In this document: one piece after another, positions 33,648-41,864 of the stretch
How the letters are laid out: each line of letters begins with the position of its first letter
Numbering within the stretch: position 1 is the stretch's first letter
Assembly (NCBI RefSeq): GCF_005405885.1
Contig: NZ_BJFL01000020.1
Location: forward strand, 1 to 64,000
Source of the DNA: Gandjariella thermophila
GTDB taxonomy: Bacteria; Actinomycetota; Actinomycetes; Mycobacteriales; Pseudonocardiaceae
DNA: 64,000 bases
Direction: 5' to 3'
Notes under the pieces: generated by a model
Databases searched by the model: none
Seen by the model: only the letters and a program-made list of their open reading frames with translations
What the model was told of the DNA's origin: nothing
Translations under genes and position numbers: made by a program

Positions 33648-34765
33648 GCACCGTACTCCTTCGGTGCGTGACGCTGGCGTGGTTTCTGTACCGGTTGGTC
33701 CGTACGCCACGCGACGCAGGCCTGTACGCCATCGTGGTATGCCTGATAATCCAACTTCTCACAATACCCGAGGTCATCTTCAAGATCCAGTCGATCACGG
33801 GATGGACCGCCGTACCGACGTTGAAGTTGATAGTTAACTACTCGCTCACCGTGTCCCTGTATTTGATGATGTTGTTCTTCCTCCTCTCAGCCGGGGGCGG
33901 CCTGCGGCGGGCGGTGATCGAAGGTGCGGTTGTCTTGTCCGTCTGCGCGGGGATGACTATCGCGATGTTCACCACGCCAGAGCCGGTTCAGGCTCAGGCT
34001 TACTCCGGTGTCGGCGGACTGCCAGAAAACATGAGCGTAACCGGGCTGGCACCGTTTTTCCTGCTTGGTAATGCATACATTTCTTACATGTCGATCCAGA
34101 TCGCTCGCTTGGCCCTTCGATACGCCGAAGAGGCGAATCCTCGTGGCCGGATCGGTCTACGCATTGCTGCCGTAGGACTTTTCTGTTACTTCCTGACCGC
34201 TGTGGTCCGTTGCGTGGCAACGGTCGTACGATGGGCGGGACATCCGGGATTTGGCGTGCACCTTGTCGCACTGATCAATGAGGGTGCTCCGGCGGGGACT
34301 GCCGTGTTTCTGGTTGGCGTGTCCTACGTCGGGTTGGCCGCCAGACTGGCCGCACTGCGCACCTGGCTGAGGCACTGGCGGGTCCACGACGAACTCTGGC
34401 CGTTATGGCATCAGCTCAACATCGCGTTTCCGAATGACGCGCTGCAGAGTGCGCCCAAGCATCGCTGGGTCAACAGGTGGTCCCCCATGCACGTACACCG
34501 GCGATGGTGGCGCCGGCTGGTCGAGTGCCGTGATGGGTTGGTACAGCTGAGTCCACAACTGGTGGAGGCCGGCCTGGATCATGGGCGGCCCATCCACGAG
34601 CAGGTCGAGTGTGTCCGGACGGCGCTACGACGCCAAACACACGGTCATCAACCTGCCTCCCGGAGCGCGGTTCTCGTCGCCGCTCCCGACACGGACGAAC
34701 TCGACTCCGACGAGCAGCAGTTGGTCCGTCTCTCGCAGGCCCTGGCTCAGGAGGGAAAGCCGTGA
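33644..34765 (+). CDS. MAB_1171c-like seven-TM membrane protein
   Basis: A 373-residue protein with about seven hydrophobic segments in the first 230 residues (among them AIVVCLIIQLLTIPEVIF, LYLMMLFFLLSAG, LFCYFLTAVVRCV) and a soluble C-terminal half. It resembles the MAB_1171c family annotated as putative transporters, which often lie beside HTH and ImmA-type genes. The soluble tail (WRVHDELWPLWHQLNIAFP) is the best family mark. ATG 33644 overlaps the protease stop. A TTA codon is at 34403-34405. I infer a membrane sensor for the protease/repressor pair rather than a transporter; neither is proven. Confidence 0.78.
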   Translation: MSTVLLRCVTLAWFLYRLVRTPRDAGLYAIVVCLIIQLLTIPEVIFKIQSITGWTAVPTLKLIVNYSLTVSLYLMMLFFLLSAGGGLRRAVIEGAVVLSVCAGMTIAMFTTPEPVQAQAYSGVGGLPENMSVTGLAPFFLLGNAYISYMSIQIARLALRYAEEANPRGRIGLRIAAVGLFCYFLTAVVRCVATVVRWAGHPGFGVHLVALINEGAPAGTAVFLVGVSYVGLAARLAALRTWLRHWRVHDELWPLWHQLNIAFPNDALQSAPKHRWVNRWSPMHVHRRWWRRLVECRDGLVQLSPQLVEAGLDHGRPIHEQVECVRTALRRQTHGHQPASRSAVLVAAPDTDELDSDEQQLVRLSQALAQEGKP

Positions 34766-34812
34766 CGCCGCCAAGACCGGGCCCAGAATCTCCTGGGGAC
34801 CGCGCTCGGAAT

Positions 34813-35025
34813 CTAGGTCGACCGGCCGAAGGCCCCGCTCGGCTGGGCCCACGAGCACGGCGGGCAGTATTCCAACCGCTGGTCGGACCAGTTCGGAGCT
34901 CCCTGGGCGGGTCGTTGCTGTTCCGGCGCGGCTCGCCGGAACAGCGTCAGGACGACGATCAACGCGGCCAGCTCCGTCGGGTCAGGATTCCCGCTCCTTA
35001 CGCGGACCAGCGGCTCGGTTCTCAT
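34813..35025 (-). CDS. accE: acyl-CoA carboxylase epsilon subunit
   Basis: A 70-residue protein matching the small epsilon subunit of actinobacterial acyl-CoA carboxylases. It reads LVRVRSGNPDPTELAALIVVL, i.e. the hallmark VRSGNPDPTELAAL helix start, with a later WSDQ element and variable charged middle. Epsilon stabilises the biotin-carboxylase/carboxyltransferase complex. ATG 35025 has GAGGG upstream and lies nine bases after the beta-subunit gene, the usual order. It is easily missed because of its length. Confidence 0.82.
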   Translation of the reverse strand: MRTEPLVRVRSGNPDPTELAALIVVLTLFRRAAPEQQRPAQGAPNWSDQRLEYCPPCSWAQPSGAFGRST

Positions 35026-35034
35026 ACGCCCTCA

Positions 35035-36600
35035 TTACATAGGTGGGTTGCCGTGCTTGCGCGACGGCAGGTCGGCATGTTTCCTCCGCAGCACCGACAG
35101 CGAACGTATGAGCACGCTACGCGTGTCCACCGGGTCGATGACGTCGTCCACAAGTCCGCGTTCCGCCGCGTAGTACGGATGCATCAGCTCCGTGCGGTAC
35201 TCCTTGACCATGCGGCGCCGCATAGCCTCCGGATCGTCAGCCGACGCGATCTGCTTCCGGAAGATCACGTTAGCCGCGCCTTCGGCGCCCATCACCGCGA
35301 TCTCGTTGGTCGGCCACGCGAAGCACAGGTCGGCTCCGATGGACTGCGAATCCATCACGATATAGGCGCCGCCATACGCCTTGCGCAGCACGACGGAGAT
35401 CCGGGGCACGGTGGCGTCGCAGTAGGCATACAGTAGTTTGGCTCCGTGCCGGATGATGCCGCCGTGTTCCTGTGCGACACCGGGCAGGAAGCCCGGCACG
35501 TCCAGTAACGTGACCAGGGGGATGTTGAACGCGTCGCAGAGCCGCACGAACCGGGAGGCCTTCTCGCTCGCGGCGATGTCCAGCACACCGGCGAGCACGG
35601 CAGGCTGGTTGGCCACGAAACCCACCACCTCGCCGGCCAGTCGACCCAGGGTGCAGATGATGTTGGTAGCCCAGCGTTCGTGGACCTCCAGGTGCTCGCC
35701 GTCGTCAACGATCTCCTCGATCACCCGGCGCATGTCGTAGGCCCGACGGGTGTCGGCGGGCACGATGTCCAGCAGTAGCTTGCCGGGCCGGTCGACCGGG
35801 TCATCCGAGGGTTGCCGAGGCGGCAACTCGCGGTTGTTGGACGGAAGCAGCGACAGCAGGTAGCGGACGTCCTCCAGGCAGGCCCGCTCGTCGTCGTACA
35901 CGAAGTGCGTGACCCCGGATTCCTCACCATGAACGTCCGCACCGCCGAGGGCGTCGTGGTCGACCTGTTCGCCGGTGACCACCCGGACCACGTCCGGTCC
36001 GGTGATGAACATTTGTGCGGTGTCACGCACCATGAACACGAAGTCGGTCAAGGCTGGCGAATAAGCCGCACCTCCGGCGCACGGCCCGAGGATTACCGAT
36101 ATTTGCGGGATGACCCCGGACGCCTTCACGTGCCGCTGGAAAATCCCACCATAACCGGCCAGTGCCGTGACACCCTCCTGGATCCGGGCGCCCGCGCCAT
36201 CGTTCAGGCCGACCAGGGGGGCACCTGCCTTGATCGCCATGTCCATGATCTTGTGAATCTTGGCGGCGTGCGCCTCGCCAAGCGAACCGCCGAAGATACG
36301 GAAATCATGTGCGTAGACGAAGATCGGCTTGCCGTGAACCGTGCCCCACCCGGTGACCACGCCGTCGGTGTGCGGGCGCACCTCGTCGAGCCCGAATCCC
36401 GTCGCACGGTGTCGGCGTAGTGGCTCGACCTCCTGGAAGGAGCCCTCATCAAGTAGGAGCGCGATGCGTTCTCGAACCGTCAGCTTTCCCTTGGCATGCT
36501 GCCTTTCGGTTGCTGAGTGGTCGCCTTGGGCAAGCGCGGTCCGAAGGGCGTGCAATTCGGCGACCTTTGCCCTGACCGCGCCATTCTCTCCGAGATCCAC
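35035..36600 (-). CDS. accB: acyl-CoA carboxylase carboxyltransferase (beta) subunit
   Basis: A 521-residue biotin-dependent carboxyltransferase of the PccB/AccB type. It has KLTVRERIALLLDEGSFQEVE (key part KLTVRERIALLLD), the GGSLGEAHAAKI and DGAGARIQEGV oxyanion segments in the N-domain, and GFLPGVAQEHGGIIRHGAKLL in the C-domain. It transfers carboxylate from biotin to acetyl- or propionyl-CoA. Beside a type II PKS it probably supplies malonyl-CoA. The alpha (biotin) subunit is not in the window. GTG 36600 has AGGAG seven bases upstream; longer readings to 36645 are rejected. Confidence 0.92.
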   Translation of the reverse strand: MDLGENGAVRAKVAELHALRTALAQGDHSATERQHAKGKLTVRERIALLLDEGSFQEVEPLRRHRATGFGLDEVRPHTDGVVTGWGTVHGKPIFVYAHDFRIFGGSLGEAHAAKIHKIMDMAIKAGAPLVGLNDGAGARIQEGVTALAGYGGIFQRHVKASGVIPQISVILGPCAGGAAYSPALTDFVFMVRDTAQMFITGPDVVRVVTGEQVDHDALGGADVHGEESGVTHFVYDDERACLEDVRYLLSLLPSNNRELPPRQPSDDPVDRPGKLLLDIVPADTRRAYDMRRVIEEIVDDGEHLEVHERWATNIICTLGRLAGEVVGFVANQPAVLAGVLDIAASEKASRFVRLCDAFNIPLVTLLDVPGFLPGVAQEHGGIIRHGAKLLYAYCDATVPRISVVLRKAYGGAYIVMDSQSIGADLCFAWPTNEIAVMGAEGAANVIFRKQIASADDPEAMRRRMVKEYRTELMHPYYAAERGLVDDVIDPVDTRSVLIRSLSVLRRKHADLPSRKHGNPPM

Positions 36601-36885
36601 GATCGGCTCCTGTCCCTTACCACAATGTCGGATCGAGTGTCCCACCCTGCGCTAGAATTTCGGTGCAAGACGGCACAAGACACCATTGATATCGACGTAT
36701 CAGCATTACCCGAGGTGGCCAGGCCGTCATGCCCGCGCCCCTGCCCAAGGCCTGAGCGCGGATCGCCCGGCTTGGTAACCGCGCCGCGGGTTATGGCGCC
36801 CCGGCAGGTCACGCACACCTGACCTCCGCGCGAGCGGAACCGAAGGGTGCCGCTGACCGCGTCTGCGGGAGTATCGTCGGCGTTT

Positions 36886-37284
36886 GTGCCGCAATTTCGG
36901 ATCAGCGAGGCCGCCGAGCTGCTGGGGTTCAGCGACGACACCGTGCGCCGCTGGGCGGACCAGGGCCGGCTCACGGTGCACCGCGGTGAGGGCGGCCGGC
37001 TCACCGTGGACGGGCGGGAGCTGGCCGAACTCGCCCAGCAGCTCGCCGACGCCCCGCCGCCCGGGACCGCGATCCGGACCTCGGCCCGCAACCGGCTGCG
37101 CGGCATCGTCACGCGGGTCACCAAGGACGGGGTCATGGCCCAGGTGGAGATGCAGGCGGGGCCGTTCCGGCTGGTGTCGCTGATGAGCCGGGAGGCGGCG
37201 GACGAACTCGGGCTGGAGGTGGGCGTCGTCGCCGTCGCGGCGATCAAGTCTACGCAGATCACCGTGGAAATCCCGGAGGCATGA
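36886..37284 (+). CDS. molybdate-binding HTH regulator (Mop domain)
   Basis: A 132-residue protein with a MerR/excisionase-like helix-turn-helix (RISEAAELLGFSDDTVRRWADQ) in the first 45 residues, and a Mop/TOBE molybdate-binding domain from about 65 (SARNRLRGIVTRVTKDGVMAQVEM; MSREAADELGLEVG; AAIKSTQITVE). It probably senses molybdate and controls the ModABC genes that follow after one base. The GTG start fits the HTH N-terminus, though the ribosome-binding site is weak. It begins a co-oriented operon with modA, modB and modC. Confidence 0.88.
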   Translation: MPQFRISEAAELLGFSDDTVRRWADQGRLTVHRGEGGRLTVDGRELAELAQQLADAPPPGTAIRTSARNRLRGIVTRVTKDGVMAQVEMQAGPFRLVSLMSREAADELGLEVGVVAVAAIKSTQITVEIPEA

Positions 37285-37285
37285 C

Positions 37286-38068
37286 GTGAGCAGAACGTGG
37301 CGCCCGCTGGCCGCCCTCGCCGCCGCCGTCCTGGCGCTCGCCGGCTGTGGCGGTGGCCCGGCCGGGCCGTCGAACTCGGGAAGCGGGGCGGTGACCGGGG
37401 ACGTGACGGTGTTCGCCGCCGCGTCGCTGACCGAGTCGTTCACCGAGCTGGGCAGGCGGTTCGAGGCGGCGCATCCCGGTACGTCGGTGAAGTTCAACTT
37501 CGGCGGCAGCTCCGCGCTGGCCCAGCAGATCAACAATGGCGCCCCGGCCGACGTGTTCGCCTCGGCGAGCCCGACGAACATGAAGCAGGTCCGCGACGCC
37601 GGGGGGGTCGGCGGCCAGCCGGTCACATTCGCGCGCAACACCCTGCAGATCGCGGTGGCCAGGGGCGACCCGAAGCACATCGCCTCGCTGGCCGACCTGA
37701 CCAGGCCGGACGTGCGGCTCGCGCTGTGCGCCGAGCAGGTGCCCTGCGGGGCCGCGGCGAAGCAGGCGTTCCAGGCGGCGAACGTGACGCCGAAGCCGGT
37801 GACGCTGGAGCAGGACGTCAAGGCCACGCTGACCAAGGTGCAGCTCGGCGAGGTGGACGCCGCGCTGGTCTACCGCACCGATGTCGCCGCGACGAAGGGC
37901 AAGGTCGACGGCGTCGACTTCGCGGAGGCGGCGAAGGCGGTCAACGACTACCCGATCGCCACGCTGGCCAGGGCGCCGCACGCCGCGGCCGCGCGGGCGT
38001 TCGTGGACTACGTCCTGTCGCCGCAGGGGCGCGAGGTGCTCGGCAGGGCGGGTTTCGGCGCGCCGTGA
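37286..38068 (+). CDS. modA: molybdate ABC transporter substrate-binding lipoprotein
   Basis: A 260-residue periplasmic-type binding protein. Signal peptide with lipobox LALAGCGGG (Cys24 region), then VFAAASLTESFTELG, FNFGGSSALAQQINNGAPADVFASAS (key GSSALAQQI and PADVFASA), and a C-terminal VDYVLSPQGREVLGRAGFGAP. It captures molybdate or tungstate outside the membrane. GTG 37286 has GGAGG six bases upstream. The stop overlaps modB. Confidence 0.93.
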   Translation: MSRTWRPLAALAAAVLALAGCGGGPAGPSNSGSGAVTGDVTVFAAASLTESFTELGRRFEAAHPGTSVKFNFGGSSALAQQINNGAPADVFASASPTNMKQVRDAGGVGGQPVTFARNTLQIAVARGDPKHIASLADLTRPDVRLALCAEQVPCGAAAKQAFQAANVTPKPVTLEQDVKATLTKVQLGEVDAALVYRTDVAATKGKVDGVDFAEAAKAVNDYPIATLARAPHAAAARAFVDYVLSPQGREVLGRAGFGAP

Positions 38069-38883
38069 ACACGGCCGCCCGCACCCGTACCGCCCGAGCG
38101 CGGGCGGGGGTTCCGGTGGTGCTCGCCGCGCCCGCCGTGCTCGGCCTCGCCTTCCTGGTGCTGCCGCTGGTCGGCCTGCTCGTCCGGGCGCCGTGGGCGA
38201 CGCTGCCGCAGCGGCTGGTCGCCCCCGGGGTGGGCCAGGCGCTGCGGCTGTCGCTGGTGTGCGCGACCTCGGCCACCGCGATCTCGCTGCTGCTCGGCGT
38301 GCCACTGGCGTGGCTGCTGGCGCGCACGGCGCTGCCCGGCCGGCGCGTGGTCCGCGCGCTGGTCACCGTGCCGCTGGTGCTGCCGCCCGTGGTCGGCGGG
38401 GTGGCGCTGCTGCTCGCGTTCGGCCGGCGCGGCGTGATCGGCCAGTACCTGGACGCCGCCTTCGGTGTCTCGCTGCCGTTCACCACCGCCGGCGTGGTGG
38501 TCGCCGAGGCGTTCGTCGCGATGCCGTTCCTGGTGATCGCCGTCGAGGGGGCGCTGCGCGGCGCGGATCCCCGCTACGAGGAGGCGGCGGCCACCCTCGG
38601 CGCGTCCCGGTGGCTGACCTTCCGGCGGGTCACCCTGCCGGCGGTGGCGCCCGGGATCGCCGCGGGCACGGTGCTGTGCTGGGCCCGCGCCCTCGGCGAG
38701 TTCGGCGCCACGATCACCTTCGCCGGCAACTTCCCGGGCACCACGCAGACCATGCCGCTCGCGGTCTACCTGGCGCTGGAGACCGACCCGGACAGCGCGG
38801 CGGTGCTCAGCCTGATGCTGCTCACCGTGTCCGTGGTGATCCTGGTCAGCCTGCGGGAACGGTGGATCGGAGCCAGCGCATGA
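38065..38883 (+). CDS. modB: molybdate ABC transporter permease
   Basis: A 272-residue membrane permease with five to six hydrophobic segments (LAAPAVLGLAFLVLPLVGLL first). The cytoplasmic EAA loop, which docks the ATPase, reads EEAAATLGASRWLTFRRVTLP. It forms the translocation channel with ModC. GTG 38065 overlaps the modA stop and its TGA overlaps the modC ATG, so the three are coupled. Confidence 0.92.
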   Translation: MNTAARTRTARARAGVPVVLAAPAVLGLAFLVLPLVGLLVRAPWATLPQRLVAPGVGQALRLSLVCATSATAISLLLGVPLAWLLARTALPGRRVVRALVTVPLVLPPVVGGVALLLAFGRRGVIGQYLDAAFGVSLPFTTAGVVVAEAFVAMPFLVIAVEGALRGADPRYEEAAATLGASRWLTFRRVTLPAVAPGIAAGTVLCWARALGEFGATITFAGNFPGTTQTMPLAVYLALETDPDSAAVLSLMLLTVSVVILVSLRERWIGASA

Positions 38884-39983
38884 CCAGCACCGCGCCCGCC
38901 GGGGCAGGCATCCGGCAGGGAAACGCGATGAGCCTGCACGCCGACCTGGACGTGCGGCGCGGCGCCAGGTTCCGGCTGCGGACCCGGTTCGACCTCGAAC
39001 CGGGCCGCACGCTCGCGCTGCTCGGCCCGAACGGCGCGGGCAAGAGCACCGCCCTGCGCGCTTTGGCCGGGCTGCAACCGCTGGCCGCCGGCCGCATCCG
39101 GCTCGGCGACCGGGTGCTCGACGCCCCCGAGGACCGCACGTTCGTCCGGCCCGAGCACCGGTCGGTCGGCGTGGTGTTCCAGGACTACCTGCTGTTCGGC
39201 CACCTGTCCGTGCTGGACAACGTGGCCTTCGGGCTGCGCGCCCGGGGCGTGCCGCGCCGGACCGCCCAGCGGAGGGCGCGGGACTGGTTGCGCCGGGTCG
39301 GCCTGGCCGACCACGACCGCCGCCGGCCGCGGTCGCTGTCCGGTGGCCAGGCCCAGCGGGTGGCCCTGGCCCGCGCGCTGGCCACCGAGCCCGCGCTGCT
39401 GCTGCTGGACGAGCCGCTCGCCGCGCTGGACGCCGGCACCCGCGTCCACATCCGCTCCGAACTGCGCCGCCACCTCGGGGACTATCCCGGGGCTTGCGTA
39501 CTGGTCACCCACGATCCGCTGGACGCCATGGTGCTGGCCGACGAGTTGCTGGTCGTGGAGAACGGCGAGGTGGTGCAGCAGGGCCGGCCCGCGGACATCG
39601 CCCGGCACCCGCGCACCGACTACGTGGCCACCCTCGTCGGGCTCAACGTCTACCGGGGCCGGGCCGAGGGCACCCTGGTCGACCTTGTCGGCGGCGGCAC
39701 GCTGACGACCGCCGAGCCGGCGCACGGCGAGGTGTTCGTCGCCTTCCCGCCCACAGCGGTCAGCCTGCACGCCGGCCGGCCGGACGGCAGCCCGCGGAAC
39801 ACCTGGCCGGTGACCGTGGCCGGGGTCGAGCAGCACGCGCACACCGTCCGAGTCCGGCTGGCCGGCACGCCCGACGTACTCGCCGACGTCACCCCGGCCG
39901 CGGTCGCCGAACTCGACCTCACCGAGGGCAACGCGCTGTGGGCGGCGGTGAAGGCCACCGAAACCCACACGTATCCGGCCTAG
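38880..39983 (+). CDS. modC: molybdate ABC transporter ATPase with Mop domain
   Basis: A 367-residue ABC ATPase. Walker A LLGPNGAGKST, Q-loop VVFQDYLLF, signature LSGGQAQRVALARAL, Walker B LLLLDEPLAALD, and H-loop LVTHDPLDAM. The C-terminal part (about 285-365) is a TOBE/Mop-like domain that can bind molybdate. It drives uptake through ModB. ATG 38880 overlaps the modB stop. It converges on the GAF-ANTAR gene with only eight bases between. Confidence 0.93.
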   Translation: MTSTAPAGAGIRQGNAMSLHADLDVRRGARFRLRTRFDLEPGRTLALLGPNGAGKSTALRALAGLQPLAAGRIRLGDRVLDAPEDRTFVRPEHRSVGVVFQDYLLFGHLSVLDNVAFGLRARGVPRRTAQRRARDWLRRVGLADHDRRRPRSLSGGQAQRVALARALATEPALLLLDEPLAALDAGTRVHIRSELRRHLGDYPGACVLVTHDPLDAMVLADELLVVENGEVVQQGRPADIARHPRTDYVATLVGLNVYRGRAEGTLVDLVGGGTLTTAEPAHGEVFVAFPPTAVSLHAGRPDGSPRNTWPVTVAGVEQHAHTVRVRLAGTPDVLADVTPAAVAELDLTEGNALWAAVKATETHTYPA

Positions 39984-39991
39984 GACCGGGC

Positions 39992-40747
39992 TCAGGACCG
40001 CGGCCGGCCGGCGAACCTGAGCACCTCCACCGCTCGGCTCTGGTCGGTGACGACCGCACGGGCGACGTCGGTGAGCAGCAGGTTGTGCGCCCGCGCGTAG
40101 TCACGGAGCCGACGGAACGCCTCCTCGACGCTGATGTGGTTGGTGCCGGACAGCGCGCCCTTGGCCTGCTCGATGATCACTCGGCTGTTCAGCGCGCCCT
40201 GCAGTTGCTCGACCAGCATCTCGGTGCGAGCGATGGCCCGCTGCTGCACGATGGCGATCGTCGCGCTGTCCGCGAGTGCCTGGGCGAGCATCAGGTCGTC
40301 CGCGGGTAGCGGCGCGGTCTCGACGCGGAAGATGTTCAGCCCCCCGATGACCTGGTCCCGCAGCCGCATGGGCAGCGCGTGCACGGTGTTGAACCCCTGG
40401 TGCGCGGCCTCCCGGACAAACCCCGGCCACCGGTCGGCCCACCGGGACAGACCCACCGCGGTGACCGGCTCACCGCGGTGGAAGCACTCCACGCACGGGC
40501 CGTGCTGGTCGTTCTCCAGCTGGAACAGCTCGACCAACCGGGCCTGCTCGTTGGAGGAGGCGAGCAGCCGCAGGCTGCCATGCCCGTCGGTGAGCAGCAT
40601 GCCGGCCGCCGACGCGTCGAGCAGGTTCACGCAGTGCCGCGCCACCCGGTGCAGCAGGTCCAGAACGTCGAAGTCGGCGACCATGGTGTCGGCGATGTCC
40701 ACGAAAGCGGCCGCCAGCACCGCCTCCCGAGTCGCGCGGGTCGTCAT
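39992..40747 (-). CDS. GAF-ANTAR RNA-binding antiterminator protein
   Basis: A 251-residue protein. A GAF sensor domain (about 20-165; ASAAGMLLTDGHGSLRLLAS, LFQLENDQHGPCVECF) precedes an ANTAR domain (about 175-235; LNSRVIIEQAKGALSG, EAFRRLRDYAR). ANTAR domains bind hairpins in RNA and prevent termination; the GAF part senses an unknown signal. A second, related protein is encoded 45 bases upstream and the two may act together. The ATG at 40747 has GGGGAGG upstream. Confidence 0.9.
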   Translation of the reverse strand: MTTRATREAVLAAAFVDIADTMVADFDVLDLLHRVARHCVNLLDASAAGMLLTDGHGSLRLLASSNEQARLVELFQLENDQHGPCVECFHRGEPVTAVGLSRWADRWPGFVREAAHQGFNTVHALPMRLRDQVIGGLNIFRVETAPLPADDLMLAQALADSATIAIVQQRAIARTEMLVEQLQGALNSRVIIEQAKGALSGTNHISVEEAFRRLRDYARAHNLLLTDVARAVVTDQSRAVEVLRFAGRPRS

Positions 40748-40792
40748 GGTTCCTCCCCTGCGATCGCGTACCTGCTCGACGCCGACACGGCG

Positions 40793-41521
40793 TCACTCCT
40801 GTTCCTCGCCGAGGTCCAGCCGCCCGGCCATCACGTCCTCGGCCACCTCGTCCACCCGGCGGGCGTGGCGGAAGGCGTAGCCGCGCAGCCGGGCCAGGGC
40901 CTCCCCCGTGTCGATCTTCAGCCGCGCCGCCAGCGCGCCGGTCGCCTGGTGGACCACCGCGTGGTTGCGCCAGGACAGGTCGAACAGGTCGGCACCGTCA
41001 CCGGGGCCACCCTCCGTGGTGAGCTGCGCCTGGTAGTTCAGCAGGGCCAGGGTCACCGCGTCGGCCACCGCCAGCGCCTCGGCCTCCGCCTCCAGCGCGC
41101 CCGGATTGGCGCGGTAGCAGTCCAGCACGCCGATTCCGCTGATACCCACTTGCAGTGGGAACGCGAACAGCGCGCCGACCCCGAGAGCCTGCGCGGCCCT
41201 GGTGAACATCGGCCACCGCCCGCTCGGATCGGCCGCGCCCAGATCCGAAACCAGCACCGGGCGCGCGTCGCTGAACGCGGACACGCACGGGCCCTCGCCG
41301 AGGTCGAACTGCAGCTGCTCGATCCGGGCCCCGACCGCGTCGCTCGCGCCCAGCATTGCCCGCCCTTCCTGATCTCGCGTGACCAGCGTCACGCCGACTC
41401 CGTCGACCGGAAGTACCTCGAGGCACACTCCGCACAGCCGGGCCGGCAACTCCGCGGGCTCCGAGAGCTCGACCGTGATCGCCGCCAACGCCCGTGCCAG
41501 CCGAAAGCGATCCCCAGCCAT
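40793..41521 (-). CDS. GAF-ANTAR protein
   Basis: A 242-residue paralogue of the next gene downstream. GAF part: LPVDGVGVTLVTRDQEGRAML, here cited by VDGVGVTLVT, and QFDLGEGPCVSAFSDARPV (core LGEGPCVSAF). ANTAR part: NHAVVHQATGALAARLKI and ARLRGYAFRHAR, where the conserved QAxGxL is kept. It probably controls target RNAs by antitermination. ATG 41521 is the best start because the GAF sequence begins right after. An inverted repeat lies about 80 bases upstream. Confidence 0.88.
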   Translation of the reverse strand: MAGDRFRLARALAAITVELSEPAELPARLCGVCLEVLPVDGVGVTLVTRDQEGRAMLGASDAVGARIEQLQFDLGEGPCVSAFSDARPVLVSDLGAADPSGRWPMFTRAAQALGVGALFAFPLQVGISGIGVLDCYRANPGALEAEAEALAVADAVTLALLNYQAQLTTEGGPGDGADLFDLSWRNHAVVHQATGALAARLKIDTGEALARLRGYAFRHARRVDEVAEDVMAGRLDLGEEQE

Positions 41522-41864
41522 GCCGCATGCACCACCGGCTCCGCTAGACCTTGGGTGCCAGCCGGCGCGCCACAGGGGTCCGGATGAACGCTTCCGACCG
41601 TGTGTACACCTCCCATGTACACATCGGAGGCTAGTCCCAGCGGGCGGAAAGTCACGGGGCGAAAGGCCGTCCACGACCACGACCGAGGTCCCGCCCATTT
41701 CGCGAATCGAATTCGAGTCTCGCGGCGGCGGACGCATCAGTCGATATTTGCCGCGGTGCCTGTTTGGACCTATTCTGGACACGGCCGTAATCGCATGGCC
41801 GGAAAGCACTTGACGACCAGGTGTTGCTCGGGACCCCGGTGGCACCCACCTAGGGGGAGTGAGC
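41522..41864. promoter_or_regulatory. divergent region with TGTGTACA inverted repeat
   Basis: About 340 bases between the GAF-ANTAR gene and a plus-strand gene. TGTGTACA (41601-41608) and TGTACACA (41616-41623) form an exact inverted repeat around seven bases, a likely dimer-binding operator. The right side has no clear coding frame; a GGGGGAG ribosome-binding site precedes ATG 41865. Confidence 0.5.

Noticed and set aside
34609-35436. Plus-strand frame across the carboxylase genes
   Set aside because: It overlaps both the membrane protein gene and the AccB/AccE genes on the other strand, and no family is recognisable.
36517-36822. Small plus-strand frame before the Mop regulator
   Set aside because: It overlaps the carboxylase start on the other strand and has no ribosome-binding site or recognisable motif.
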